From NCBI GenBank assembly GCA_029204225.1, contig CM055095.1:57243898-57307897 (forward strand): 64,000 nucleotides of DNA, given 5' to 3'. The DNA comes from Diphasiastrum complanatum (Eukaryota > Streptophyta > Lycopodiopsida > Lycopodiales > Lycopodiaceae). A model generated the notes under the pieces. It was given only the letters and a program-made list of their open reading frames with translations, was not told the origin of the DNA and did no database searches. The translations under genes were made by a program, and so were the position numbers. Below, one piece after another: positions 1 through 10,834 of the stretch. Each line of letters begins with the position of its first letter. Positions within the stretch are counted from its first letter, which is position 1.

Positions 1-480
1 TCAAGCTTGAAAGCTTGATAGAGAGCTAACAACAATTTTTTCTGATTGTGAATGATTTGCTTGATAAGAGCACAGGAAGCCTCGTGTAATAACACTCAAC
101 TCCTTCACAATTCACAATGTTGATGCGTTGCTTCAGAACTTCAGAACTTGAAAAGAGAGATGTATGAACAACTGATTTATACTAAGTAATTAAGTCATCA
201 AATGCGATTGCCAATTGGCTGGTTTCACTGACATTCATCCAATTCCTTCTCAGAGATTGATTGCTGATAAGCGGTGGAAATTGGCCGTAAACAGTCTGTC
301 TGCATAAATGAACTAAATCTGTCCCTCTGCAGAAATGAACTAAAATTGCCACAGGCGACAGTGTCGCAAAAAGATGACAGTGTTGACTTTTTGCGAAAAA
401 CCTGACAGTGTCCTTAAATCTCATTTAGGGTAGCCCCACACTTTGCCAGAGTCATTTCGTTAACATTTGAGGCACTTTGA
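1..480. other. Unassigned non-coding DNA, possibly LTR-derived
   Basis: No coding sequence is convincing here. The stretch leads into a degenerate minisatellite that also occurs inside the LTR of a copia element near 43.8 kb, so it may be part of an old LTR. No LTR end, primer site or polypurine tract can be seen. Confidence 0.35.
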
Positions 481-484
481 AAAA

Positions 485-615
485 AATGTGAAAAATGCGA
501 CTATGCATATTTACTCGTAATTCCTGACAGACAACAATGTCGCTAAAATGCAAAAAATGTGACATTGTAATTTTACTCGTAATTCTTGATAGGCGAAAAA
601 TGCGACATTGTTGTC
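485..615 (+). repeat. Degenerate 43-62 bp minisatellite (copy 1)
   Basis: Units have the form GACATTG, then TTTACTCGTAATTC, then a GATAGGC-like segment, then GCGAAAAATGC, and then the next GACATTG. Unit starts are visible near 494, 560 and 603, giving spacings of about 62 and 43 bp. The same arrangement occurs in the C3 LTR around 43.8-43.9 kb. This is seen directly; function is unknown. Confidence 0.6.
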
Positions 616-620
616 AAACT

Positions 621-1138
621 CCATGTATTTATGTAGACTGTGTAAAAACACTTGTAAATCTACAGACCGTGTAAAGGCACGGGAAAATCCGCAGAACTGG
701 ATAAACAATGGATGAGGATTAAAACCGATTAATCGATTAGTTAGTAAGAAGGAGAATAATCCAATAGGATGATCATCAGGGGACAGCTATTTCATATTGG
801 ACTTGAGTCATTGGCATGGACATGACTTAGAAGTGGGATTCATGATGGAATCATGAAGATGCAAATGCAAATGGGCAAAGCGTGAAGCTTTGAGAGCCAG
901 TTCTAGGTTGGAGAGCTCATGGAGATCGCACAAGGTGTGATCGGAGGGCAAGCACCATGATGGGTGTTTTGCTAGCGATCTACTACAGGGGACACTGATG
1001 GCAAGGACTTCATGGTGTGCTCATTTGGGAGTACATGTTGGCATTACAGTAGAGGGCCAGTTTTGGACATTGGCATCAATGGGGAGGCACCTACCACCAC
1101 CGGCGTGGATAAGCTACCTATAGCTTTCATGCATTTGG
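621..1138. other. Unassigned non-coding DNA
   Basis: No protein similarity or RNA gene is recognised. It directly precedes the C5 tail ORF, so it could be internal sequence of that shortened element or flanking DNA. The other C5 copy (47.4-49.7 kb) has protease and zinc-knuckle sequence at the equivalent position, which is not visible here. Confidence 0.3.
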
Positions 1139-1582
1139 TTGAAAAATCATGTTTTCATATGCTTTGAGACAATTTGTAAACTTCTCTTGAGATTAAGTGA
1201 AGCATCCAAAGAGGGCACTTACATCTTTGAGCAAGTGTTTAGTCTCAAAAAGATCAAGATTGCATTTGATTTCAAGATTAGATCCATCATGGATAAAGTT
1301 CATAGTATGTGGACTAGTCAAGCTAGTATGCTTAATGTTGAAAATCTACACGTTTTCTCATCTTATGATCTTGATCTCTATGATCTTTGTGATATTTATG
1401 AGGCATGGAAGCCTCGGATTTCCACCTCTATGGTGCAGCCATCTTCATGCAAGTTCGACTTTCAAATCAAAGATCATTATCAAGCATGGAGGAGGCACAT
1501 TGAAATAGTAACAAATTGGTGGAGTACTCTTCAAAGATATTGTCAAGAGATTTCTACCAAAGAGACCTTATCATGGATTTAG
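1139..1582 (+). pseudogene. C5 tail ORF (147 codons), conserved in a second copy
   Basis: An open frame rich in Phe, Leu and Lys contains the motifs KLLLRLSE, IRSIMDKVHSMWTSQA and VQPSSCK. A clear homologue lies on the minus strand at about 48.4-48.7 kb, where it continues in frame from a copia protease region. It sits where integrase would normally begin, but none of the integrase HHCC or D,D,E motifs is present. It ends about 5 bp before a purine-rich tract and an LTR. I do not recognise the domain. It may be a relic tail kept by a deletion derivative and not a functional protein. Confidence 0.5.
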
Positions 1583-1587
1583 TGAGG
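1575..1587 (+). other. Polypurine-tract-like sequence of C5
   Basis: GGATTTAGTGAGG lies immediately before the inferred LTR start TGCTGCTATG. The minus-strand copy has GGATATGGTGAGGG at the same place (48247-48260), so the position is conserved between copies. Confidence 0.5.
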
Positions 1588-2497
1588 TGCTGCTATGATG
1601 GATCCTTTTGCTGGTTTTTTACTTCATGTACATCCAAAAGGATCCACACAAAAAGTTTCACAAACTCCTTGATCTTACCAAACTAGTTTTTGAGGAGTGT
1701 GAAAAATTTCAAAAATCTATCTTTTTATTTTGTGTTTTTAGTTTTTGAGAAAAAATCACATGTGTGGAGCATGTTACCACATGTAGAAAAAGTCAAAAAT
1801 ATTTTATGATGTTGACTTTAGGGGTTTCCTAAGTTTTATGTCAAGCTTTTTGGTGTAGTGCCAAAATTGGCATAGATGGCAAATTGGTCAAATCCACATG
1901 TAATGCCTCTATTGAGCCAAAGTAGTGTAAGAGGTCAAACTCGAGCTACTTAGGCTTGTGACACTTGTTTAGATATAATTTGATGAGTGATCAAGTCAAA
2001 GTATTGGCTTTGGTCAAAGGGTCCAATCAAAATTGAGATATCCGTATGAAGGGTCCAATAGAATTGCAAGATGGATGCATCACTCATCCAATAGCATTAG
2101 AGAGGCTAGGATTAGGGGTCCAATAGGATGCAAGGAAGGATCCCCACGAGTTTTATATGTACTCCTCTTTCCAATCACAATCTTAGTTGAGTTTTTGAGT
2201 CAAATTTGAGAATTGTGGATTTTGATGTATTACACACTCTCTCTACCGAGACCAAAAGTGGTCGATTCTCTCTCTACCTGAGGAGAGGAGCTTGGATTTA
2301 CTTAGTTTTTTCATGAATCACTTTCCCACGTGTGAAAGTACTTTGATTATCAATCTATGCATCTATCTTTGCCTCTATGCCTTATATTTTTGATCTAGAT
2401 CTTGGATTTCAATCTAGTATTGATCTAAAAGTGCATACGCTTGCTTAGGAGATCATTCACACACATTAGGGCATTCCCACACGTGTGACATTTCACA
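1588..2497 (+). mobile_element. 3' LTR of shortened copia family C5 (plus copy)
   Basis: The LTR starts TGCTGCTATGATGGATCC and can be followed side by side with the minus-strand LTR at 47379-48246, including the block with repeated 'gggtccaat' phrases. CACGTG lies at 2327 and CACACGTGTG at 2478. A short CT-rich run sits at 2240-2285, where the other copy carries a 111 bp GA/TC microsatellite. The 3' end is inferred from a terminal CA and is uncertain by tens of bases. Confidence 0.6.
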
Positions 2498-2830
2498 CTT
2501 TATGCCTGCATCTACAAAGTTGGCGGACATCAATGTAAAGTTGTTGGGTCGCGACAGTATCGAAAAATTACATAGGGTCGGATTTTATACAAAGGGTCAA
2601 GAAATATACACTAGGTCGAGAAATATTCTGAGGGTCAATTTGGGGTCAAAAAAATTAGACTCAATCCGCCGATATGATCCAGGGTCAAACATGCCCAGAT
2701 AATTTAGTGAAGGGTTAGGAAAATTTGATCCGATGCGACTCGACCCAAGGTCGAAAAAATCTCTATTTTTGAACGGCTTTTCAGGATGCTCATTAACAAA
2801 AGGATTTGTCATTGAATCTGAGATGATGCT
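2498..2830 (-). mobile_element. Truncated 3' LTR of copia C2
   Basis: The part around 2780-2815 (GATGCTCATTAA and flanks) matches the start of the LTR at 23167-23833, which belongs to a second C2-type element on the same strand. The LTR is cut off where it meets the C5 LTR near 2500. The segment repeats the phrase 'gggtcaa/gggtcga' many times. Confidence 0.5.
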
Positions 2831-5593
2831 CCTTTGATAGGGCCTTTGTGAAGTAATCTACTGCCATTGATTTTGTCCTACAGTAGACTAATGATACCTC
2901 CTTGATTTGCACTTTCTCTCTTAAATAATGATACATGATTTTTTCATGCTTGCTTCATGAATGAAATGGTGCTTTGATTGGCACATAAAATGGTTGTTGA
3001 ATGTGATTGTGCAAGGTCGATTTTTGCTAGCAGGTGCCTCAACCAAATTGCCTCCTTAGTAGCATTCGTGGCAGCAATGTATTCTGATTCAGTTGATGAT
3101 AATGCTACTGAGGTCTGCTTTCGGCTGTTCCAAGAGATTGGGCCTTGATTGTATATAAATACAAATCCAAAAGTCGATCTTCTAATAACAATGTCCGTTA
3201 TTGGAATCAGATTGATCAAACAGAAGAGTAGAGACATACTTTTTGCGGATTCCTTATGTACCTAGATAGAGTAGAACTCTTAACTGTAGCTACTGCTGCT
3301 AATTAAGATCTTTCCTCTTCTAAGGTGCAGTGATAAGTTTCTGATCTTCTGCTAATTTGATTATGATAATCTTTTTGTGCAGAATAACAAATATTAGATG
3401 ATTTTAGAGGAACACTTGATAGGCATAATCCATTCTAAGATTATGTGTCATAGACAAGAAATAAAGAAAAAATTTGCTTAATCATAGTGATTCCTAGAGC
3501 ACTGCTTGGCATATCACACAATGCATTGTCGCAAGAGAAACTTTGCCTCTTATGGATAGAATAGATGAAGAAGTGCTTGCTATCAAATGCTTCTATCTAT
3601 TTCACTCTATGTCTAATTTCAGATGTGTGTTTGATTCAGCTCGTCTCACATACTAGTGAACAACTTTTCATCCTCACATTCAATGTCTAATAATTCAGAC
3701 TTGTCTATCTGCTATATCGCTCATTCACTTGTCATTCTCTTATATATTCATACTCCCATTCATTCTCTAAATGTATATGATAGAAATGTAAGTGAATGAT
3801 TACAAGAACTGCTAAAGCTACCACGTTGTCGCATTTAGTTTGCTGTCAACTTCGTTTGTGGTGTCAGTCTGTTGCCTTCATAGTTAGTTGATCATGGGTT
3901 GTAAAGTGCATCGACTTCAGGACCGTGCTTTTACAATCGTTGCCATGATCATTGCATTTGGCCTTTGGTCATCGCTCGTGATCCTCAAGAGTTGACTTGC
4001 AGTTCCCTATAAACGTCTTCATTTGTTTTCTTGAAGTTGTGGTTTGCGGTTTATTGCGATATGTGGTCTCTTGACCTTCGTTGTTGTTCTCGTTTGTGTA
4101 AGTCATGATGCAGTTGCGGTAGTGGTAGTGTGCGGTTTGCAGTTCATAAGCTAACAATGCTTTGTGGGGTGGAAACCTTAAGTTTCTTCATCCCCCGCCC
4201 AATCTGCATCTGTGTATCCTTCTACAATATTGGCGAATTGGTTGCCTCCATAGCATATGCTGAGATTTTTGGTTGCTTGGATGTACTTCATGACCTTTGT
4301 AAGTGCTTTCCAATGGGCTAGGCCTGGATTTGATAGGAACTACCTGAGTGAACTAATTGAATATGCAAGATTGGGTCGAGTGCATATCATTGCATACATC
4401 AGTGAGCCAATGATGGAGTGAAATGTATATTGCTTTATCTCCTCCTTTTCTGCCTTTGTTTGAGGAGATTGTTCATTTGACAGCTTCAATCCAGGGTCGA
4501 GTGGAAAGAGACTTGGTTTGCAGTTGGCCATTCCATAATTTTTTACTTTGTTGGTTGATAAAAATCAGTCTGCTGGGTCTAATTCAGAAAATTTCGGTTT
4601 CGAGACAATAGTGGACTGGACCCATATCAGTCATTTTGTACTCCTTGGCCAGCATGCATTTCGTATCCTTCATCAAATTCAGCTTGTTACTGAATAATAG
4701 TGTATCATCCCCATAGAGAGTGATGATGATGAAGAAATTCGATATAGATTTGAAGTAGACATTCAAATCTGCTGAGTTTTGAATAAAACCATTCTCAATA
4801 AGAAATACACGGATTTTCTGGAACCAGACTCTGGGTGACTATTTCAGCCCATAGAGTGCCTTGTGAATTTTGTACACAAGGTGTTGCTTACCCCTCAGTT
4901 TGTATCCTTCTGGCTATGACATAAAGATTTCCTCTTTAATGGTCCCATTGAGAAAAGCGGTCTGAACATCCATTTAATGGACTTCAAGATCTGCTGCAGC
5001 TGCAAAGGAGAGTAATAGCCAAATCGAAGCATGCTTGACTACTGGAATAGTCTAGATCTAGAATCTAGGAATAGCCTTTGACAACCAGCCTGGCTTTGTA
5101 CCGGTTTAGCCTTCCTTCAACATCATACTTCGCCTTGAATATCCATTTGTATGGAATTGGATTTCTGTCCTTTGGTAGCTCACTGACTATCCACGTTTGA
5201 TTCTCCATCAAAGAATCAAATTCTATGTCCATAGCTGCTTTCCAATGTTCAGCATCAGGTGTAGACATTGCCTCTGAAACTGTATTTAGTTCCTGCACAA
5301 AGTAATAGGTTGCATCATCCATAAATCTGGATGGAGACTGTCTAGTTCGATTAGATCTTCTTGGTTGGATTTCTTCCCTTTGCTGATCAGACTCATTTTC
5401 AAAGTTAGAATTGATTTCTTGATTTTTGACCCTAGGGTCAAAATTTGGCTGTTCGACCCTAGGGTCAGATTTTGACTGTTCAATCCTAGGGTCAGATTTT
5501 GATTGTTGACCTCGGAGTCAAAAATTTGTGCAGCCTTTCCCTTGGGGTCGAAACACTTGTCTTCTAGAAAAATGACATCTTTGCTTGTGAATG
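2831..5593 (-). pseudogene. Decayed Ty1/copia pol (C2): linker, RT, RNase H
   Basis: Reading on the minus strand: an integrase-RT linker (5593 to about 5330), the RT start with KWIFKAKYD and RYKARLVVKG (5322-5065), MDVQTAFLNGTIKEEIF and HKALYGLK (about 4970-4830), the catalytic box LYGDD in place of the usual YVDD (about 4720), SLMYAMICTRPNLAYSISSLR-type sequence, and RNase H (STESEYIAATNATKEAIWLR) at 3200-2944. Stops and frameshifts are frequent, so it is inactive. Integrase, protease and gag are missing upstream, where a family-A LTR begins. A roughly 1 kb insertion splits RNase H. The linker carries several tandem copies of a 'gaccctagggtca' phrase. Confidence 0.85.
3200..4187 (-). mobile_element. 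About 1 kb insertion in the C2 RNase H region
   Basis: The copia reading frame runs to DADWAG at about 4190 and resumes at IRRSTFGFVF at about 3200. The intervening sequence has no coding similarity and matches nothing else in the window. Possible target duplication is only GTCC against ATCC at the two edges, so the class is open; a solo LTR is the simplest guess. Confidence 0.55.
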
Positions 5594-6330
5594 TGTAGTG
5601 GCTTTATTTCCTATCCTATCCTCAACCCAAGATCCAAGCACACAAGCATCAAGGAAATGAAGTTAGTCGTCATGCAAAGGTTCGATCCTGTGAGAGCGAT
5701 AACATAAAACAAATCCAGCATGCATAGATGATCCACAATTAACTCTAACATCCATTAACACTACACATTAACACTACATCCATTAACCCTAAATCAATTA
5801 ACACTACGATCCACAATAAGATAATTACTTGCTTCCTCTCTCTCTCCCTTCCTCTCTCACATACAATCCCTATAACATTCGAATCTAACAATTAACAAAT
5901 ACAACAAAAGCATGAGAGGAGGAGGAATAGAGTTAGAGAGCAAGGACATTCACAAATCCATTCCATAAGAGAGCCAATCTGCTTGTATTAAAATGAAAAT
6001 GAAGACATGTACAATAATTCGATATTGCTACTTATATAGGGAATTGAGGAGATGAGCACCCCAATTCCTATTGGCTAATTCCTACCTCCCTAACTATTCA
6101 AATTTAAAAAGGAGTGGGAACCCATTCAATAATTGGAGAGAACCAATTTGAAATTCAAATTTGGTGGTAACCCCAACTGTTGGGTGCCTATTGGGTCCCA
6201 CCACTAAAACTATTGTTGGCCAAGGCTTGCCAAGTGGGCCCACCACAGTACTATACAAGTAGAGTAATAATTGTCAGGGCGCTGGCATCCTACGCGTATA
6301 AGCCCAACCCAATAAGCACAAGTAGCAAGT
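5594..6330 (-). mobile_element. LTR of family A (minus strand), inserted in C2
   Basis: The reverse complement matches the family-A LTR at 46609-47378 over roughly its 3' three quarters. Shared landmarks include the 'gttatcgctctcac.ggatcgaacct' segment and the 'gaatggattTGTGAATGTCCTTGCTCTCTA' segment. It starts at TGTAGTGGC after GAATG; the uninterrupted C2 relative at about 22.46 kb reads straight through this point. The 5' part (6180-6330) diverges from the other two copies, and the boundary near 6330 is approximate. Confidence 0.7.
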
Positions 6331-6630
6331 TGTAATTCCGAGGAATAAGAGACTAGGGTCTTAAAACTCTAAAATGACATTAGAGGCCCCCTAAAAAAGC
6401 TAAAAGGGCCCAAATTAGAACTCACATGAATCATGTGAGTGCCCTCGTGCTTTCTTAGCACCATTAGATTTAAGTTGTATTTATTTGAAGGGCTTGGATT
6501 AGAATCCTTGCCCCAATGAAGTGGCCAATCAAAGTCAAGGAGGCTCACCTCTAAAATCTACAAGAGGGAGCCATTTTCTTTGTGTTGTATCTTTCATCTT
6601 TTTCTTGAAAAAACTCTACTGGTTTCACTT

Positions 6631-6721
<91 letters not shown>

Positions 6722-6876
6722 GGTTGGGTGTGAATAGCTTTGGGAAGGTGCTTGGGCCTCCAAAGCCTCTCTCAATCTAGGCATTTTCTCTCTCTTCTCT
6801 TTCTTTGTGTGCTACACAAGTGAAGACAAGGTTGCACTCCCAACGACGAACCACCCCATACTTCAACCGACCTACA
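6331..6876 (+). mobile_element. Ty3/gypsy-type LTR
   Basis: The inferred start is TGTAATTCCGAGG and the end is GACCTACA, directly before a tRNA-Asp-like primer site. The sequence holds a pure TC tract of 84 bp. No coding internal region of this element is seen further right, so it is a truncated or non-autonomous element. The left end is less certain than the right. Confidence 0.5.
6635..6718. repeat. (TC)42 microsatellite
   Basis: Uninterrupted TC dinucleotides for 84 bp, lying inside the inferred gypsy LTR. Open frames through it are products of the repeat and not genes. Confidence 0.97.
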
Positions 6877-6877
6877 G

Positions 6878-6895
6878 TGGCATCGTCGTCGGAGA
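6878..6895 (+). other. Primer-binding site resembling tRNA-Asp type
   Basis: TGGCATCGTCGTCGGAGA differs from the TGGCGCCGTTGCCGGGGA primer site usual in plant gypsy (Athila/Tat) elements at five positions. Four of these differences are C-to-T or G-to-A changes. It follows the LTR end ACCTACA by one base. Confidence 0.6.
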
Positions 6896-7195
6896 ACCCC
6901 AACACTTGCCTTAGCTGGCATAGACATCACTTTTTGTCGTAATATACTAACATAGAGTTGCTAGATTTGTGTAGTATTTATGTCGTTCCCCAAGGAGATA
7001 GCACTTAAAAGCTGTTTAATTGGTACAGTCTAACTTAGTTTGAATGAAATGGAGTCGTGTGTTAATTTGGTTGTCAACAGACATTCAATAAGTAACCAAT
7101 ATTACTTTTGTTGTGGGTGTGTGATGATGACAAATTCTAAACAACAATCTTCCTCTATCAAACCGAATGAAAAGTGTTCTATAAGTGAAATGTTA
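6896..7195. other. Probable gypsy leader remnant, non-coding
   Basis: No frame of note. The phrase GTCGTTCCCCAAGGAGAT at about 6990 is reminiscent of leader sequence near plant gypsy primer sites, but this is an impression only. Confidence 0.3.
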
Positions 7196-7600
7196 TCAGA
7201 GTAGCACGAATGAGCTACACTCTGGCTGATTAAGGTGCCAGCAAGGATTTGTGTTACGTTCGAACTTACACTTTACAAATAAGTTCTGAACAAAAAATAA
7301 TCCTTCAGCTGCAAAAGTGTCAAACTGCCAGTAAGTATATGTGCAGAAGGCTTTATATTCGTGGGATTTGCCTCTGTCATGTAGATTATGCTTGATTTCT
7401 GCAAAATAACTTGAAAATTTTTGCTCCCCGTCGATGTAAATACTATATAGCTCTGGGTATGCCATATTAATATTTAACAGAAGACCTACGTCGTCAAATT
7501 CTTCAATATTCGCACGGCCTTCTGGTAAGTATAGCTTGAACTCTGCATGCAGCCTCCAAAATTTTTGTTTCGTATCGCTATACTTCAAAAATTGTTTCAA
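7196..7600 (-). CDS. Unidentified 134-codon ORF
   Basis: The frame is uninterrupted from ATG at 7600. It is rich in Phe, Tyr and Trp and has balanced codon use, with motifs such as YLPEGRANIEEFDDVG, YKAFCTYTYWQFDTFAAEG and NTNPCWHLNQPE. A potential splice acceptor (tatgtag) lies just upstream on the minus strand, so it could be an exon. No transposon domain is recognised. It could equally be a captured gene fragment or a chance frame. There is no signal peptide or clear membrane segment. Confidence 0.35.
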   Translation of the reverse strand: MKQFLKYSDTKQKFWRLHAEFKLYLPEGRANIEEFDDVGLLLNINMAYPELYSIYIDGEQKFSSYFAEIKHNLHDRGKSHEYKAFCTYTYWQFDTFAAEGLFFVQNLFVKCKFERNTNPCWHLNQPECSSFVLL

Positions 7601-8666
7601 CCTACATATTGATCAAATCACTTTGCAATCTACTTTTACTACTTAGTACAAAGTCATAAAGAAACATTTCTTGCAAACAAAGCTTATAGATCATATGTTT
7701 ATATAAAAAAATGTTGTAACGTGATTTCACAATGTCATGCTAACCAAAAAGACCAACTACCATTAATAATGTAATGATTGCTATGTATTGATCAAATCCA
7801 TCAATATGCTTCCATTGTATATATCAATTGACATTAATCTAAAATAACTATTTGATGCTAGATGTGTAAGGATAGTCAAATACTAGCTAAAGTCACCAAC
7901 TACCATCAACAATGTCAAAGAATGTATAGAGCTTTGAGATTAACGTGCAACAATAAAAAGAACAAAAAGATTGTGGTATACGACAAACCCATCATGGGGG
8001 ATTTGGGGAGTTTTTGAAATACTAAAACAGACAAAATGACATTGCTTAAGATTTGATATAATGTGAATGACAATACACAATTGTCGTAAAAATATCAGAC
8101 CCTAGTTGACATTATTTTGTCTGATGTTTGATTCAGATTCTTGGCATGAATAAGGACATAAGAATTAAAAAGAGAGAGAGAGATGTATTTGAGTATATAT
8201 TGAATGTTTATTAAGTATTTAATAATGAGGTTAGTTGAAGCTAGTGCGATGCTTGAGCTCCTTGAGTTCGTGGCAAAGTTGACAAAGTTTTGGTCTCCCC
8301 ACTCACCCCTTTGCACAGTAACATCCAAACAATAAATTCTTATCTCCAAAATTATTTCGACTCAAGTAGACATATATAGTACCAAGACAATTGTTATGCT
8401 AGTCAAGGTGTTATTAAATAATGGGGTCAAAGGCTAAGTAGTGTTTCTATGGAAATACTAGTATGTGGGGCCTATAGAAACATAGACAATTCACAATCAA
8501 ATCTACTAATAAAAAACTTGTAGACCTTTTGCCATTCTTAAAGTTCATGCACCCAAGTAGAATCAAACTCCAAACTCGCCATTCTTACATTTGAAGTTGG
8601 TATTTAAAACGATTTATTTGTTGAGTCAATTGTTCAAATGACTGATTGTTTGTTCTCTTTTTAAAA
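7601..8666. other. AT-rich non-coding spacer
   Basis: No LTR ends, coding similarity or RNA gene were found. Short phrases such as 'accaactaccatyaayaatgt' recur at about 7750 and 7895, but they define no repeat class. Confidence 0.5.
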
Positions 8667-8706
<40 letters not shown>

Positions 8707-8743
8707 GATATATCACACACACACACACACACACCCACACCAC

Positions 8744-8802
<59 letters not shown>
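8667..8802. repeat. Compound TC / TA / AC / GT microsatellite
   Basis: In order: (TC)12 at 8667-8690, an (AT)n run to about 8713, (AC)n to about 8742, then (GT)n to 8802 with one interruption near 8769. The AC block followed by the GT block is an inverted repeat that could fold into a hairpin. The flanking frames on both strands are repeat artefacts. Confidence 0.95.
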
Positions 8803-8803
<1 letters not shown>

Positions 8804-10122
8804 CTCTGATTCATATTTTAGCACAATGACGCCACATGACAATGGAATGAACAGCTTAGGAATAACATCGAGTTTGTACAATGGGAGTATGATGGAATCA
8901 TCAATAATTTCTAAATTGGAGCTAGGCACCACCACAGGAAGATGAAAACACTAAAGGCCTTGTCATGTTTAGGCCAAAAAAAACCATCAAGTCCAAGGAA
9001 GTCAAGGTGATATTGTCAATAATATCTCAAATATCTTTGAGATTGACTAGGCTTGTGAGAGCAATTTAATTGTAGTGTTATACCTACACAATAAAGTAAA
9101 CATGACTAAAGGATGGATACAAAATTTGATGGGTTCCGTAAACGTCAATTTGAAATCATTATAATGGTTAATCTAGCCCAATCAAAAGACAAAGGTATAG
9201 TTCAAAAGATAAAGGATTGAGTTCCAATTGGGAGGATAAATGCACTAGTTGGACTTTAAATGTTATTGGAATTTTGTGAGAATTAGGAAAGATATTTATT
9301 TCTCCAATCTTATATTCCTTCATTTTGTTGACTAGATCTATCTATGTAGTTGATAGACATTATTGTGTTGTATTCATTGTGGTGCTAGTTAGGGGAGGTA
9401 GTTGGTACTGGAAACAATGTTGGCTTTCCAATTTCTTGTAGCTCAACAAGAAAAAACCTACTTAATAAGTCAAAAAGAGAAATGCACTATCTGATGTCAA
9501 GAGCTTCACCTCATCCTTAATTCTTTTGTGTCATGGATCTACTATACTCTATGTAGAGATCTACACGTTTCATAGTTAATGAGTAATAATCATTAGCTTG
9601 CCATTGACATGTATACTTTTTATGGACAACTTAAGCCCAAATTGATTTTGGCTCTTGACAAAGATCACACTATTTGATTTTTGAATTGAGTTGTGGCTAT
9701 AAAGAGATTGCTACATGACAATTCCACCAACCATTGAATTCTCTACCCACCGTAAAATTATTTTTCAATTTTTGTGAAGGAAAGAGAGGCACTTTGCTTG
9801 GAATTCATGTGTCTCCCTTGTTTCTTTTTCTCTTAGGCTCAAAACTTATTGCATTCACCTTCCAAATGCCAAAAGGTGCATGTTAAAAAAATTACTTTTT
9901 TATGTGAAACTTCTGCCCAAAAGGTGCATGGTAGAAAAATTACCAAAAAAAAAGGTTCTTCCCTAGTGGAATGGATTTAGAGGGGGACTTTCCCCCACCC
10001 CCCCAATGATCTTACAAAAGCTGCAATAGACAATTTTGTGATTGTCAACCAAGTGAGAGCTCATACTCTTGGCCTCCAAGACACATATGTAGATTGCTAC
10101 TAATAGCTTGAAGTCTGACACA
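8803..10122. other. Non-coding spacer
   Basis: No gene is recognised. A short phrase CCAAAAGGTGCATG occurs twice, at about 9868 and 9914, followed by A/T-rich runs. A C-rich run lies at about 9990. Confidence 0.5.
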
Positions 10123-10834
10123 CCTCTGAATCCTGTCTACAACAATATTGTGAAAAATTGTAAACTAGTTTTGTTGGTTTATTGGCATTTTTGGAGGCCA
10201 AAGTGAAATTTCAACTTAGGGATACATTTCTTAATGTCAATAAGGCCTAAAAATAGTGTCCTTACTATTTTAATAAATTATATAAGTGGATAAGGTCGGA
10301 TTTAGAGCTACTACTATTGGTTAGTTGAGGTACATTCAAACTAGTTACTTATTTCTAGGTTTCTAGTGAAGTTCCTAGAAGCTACTATTTTAGGGCAAGT
10401 TTAGGGCAAGTGTGCAAGTGGCCAAGTGACACTATGACTACTATAAATAGCTATAAAAATGTGGAGAAATCATCTTCATGTTCTCATTTTATATGGAGAA
10501 CTTTCCTCTTTTGATTCTATGTCCATCTCATGTGTCTCATGATATCTTGGTTTTCTATGTGTAGAATGTTGATTTCTTGGTAGATCTTGGATGTGACACA
10601 TGTGAAGTACTGTACTTGACTGCTTCTATATGTACATGGATAGTCCTGAGTCATATCTAAGTGTTTATGATAGGATCTTTGTGCATTTCTAAGTTCTAGC
10701 ATGCATAAAGTAGTGATTTCTATCTTCTAGCTATTTCTAGATGTGCAATCAAATTGGCCCAAGATCTTGTTGATCCACTAAAGTGTTTTGGATCTATATT
10801 TTTTCACTCCTCTGAATCCTGCCTACAACAATAT
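10123..10834 (+). mobile_element. Solo-LTR-like block between 26 bp direct repeats
   Basis: A block of about 658 bp (10149-10806) starts TGTGAAAAATTGTAAACTAG, closely resembling the LTR start at 50516, and ends TTTTTCA. It contains a TATA-like ACTATAAATAGC at about 10440. It is flanked by near-identical 26 bp copies at 10123-10148 and 10809-10834 (one mismatch). Such long flanks are not the usual 5 bp target duplication, so the insertion history is unclear. Confidence 0.5.

Noticed and set aside
7196-7600. Faint resemblance of the 134-codon ORF to part of plant glucan synthases
   Set aside because: Only a few scattered residues agree and none of the diagnostic blocks is present, so no function is assigned.
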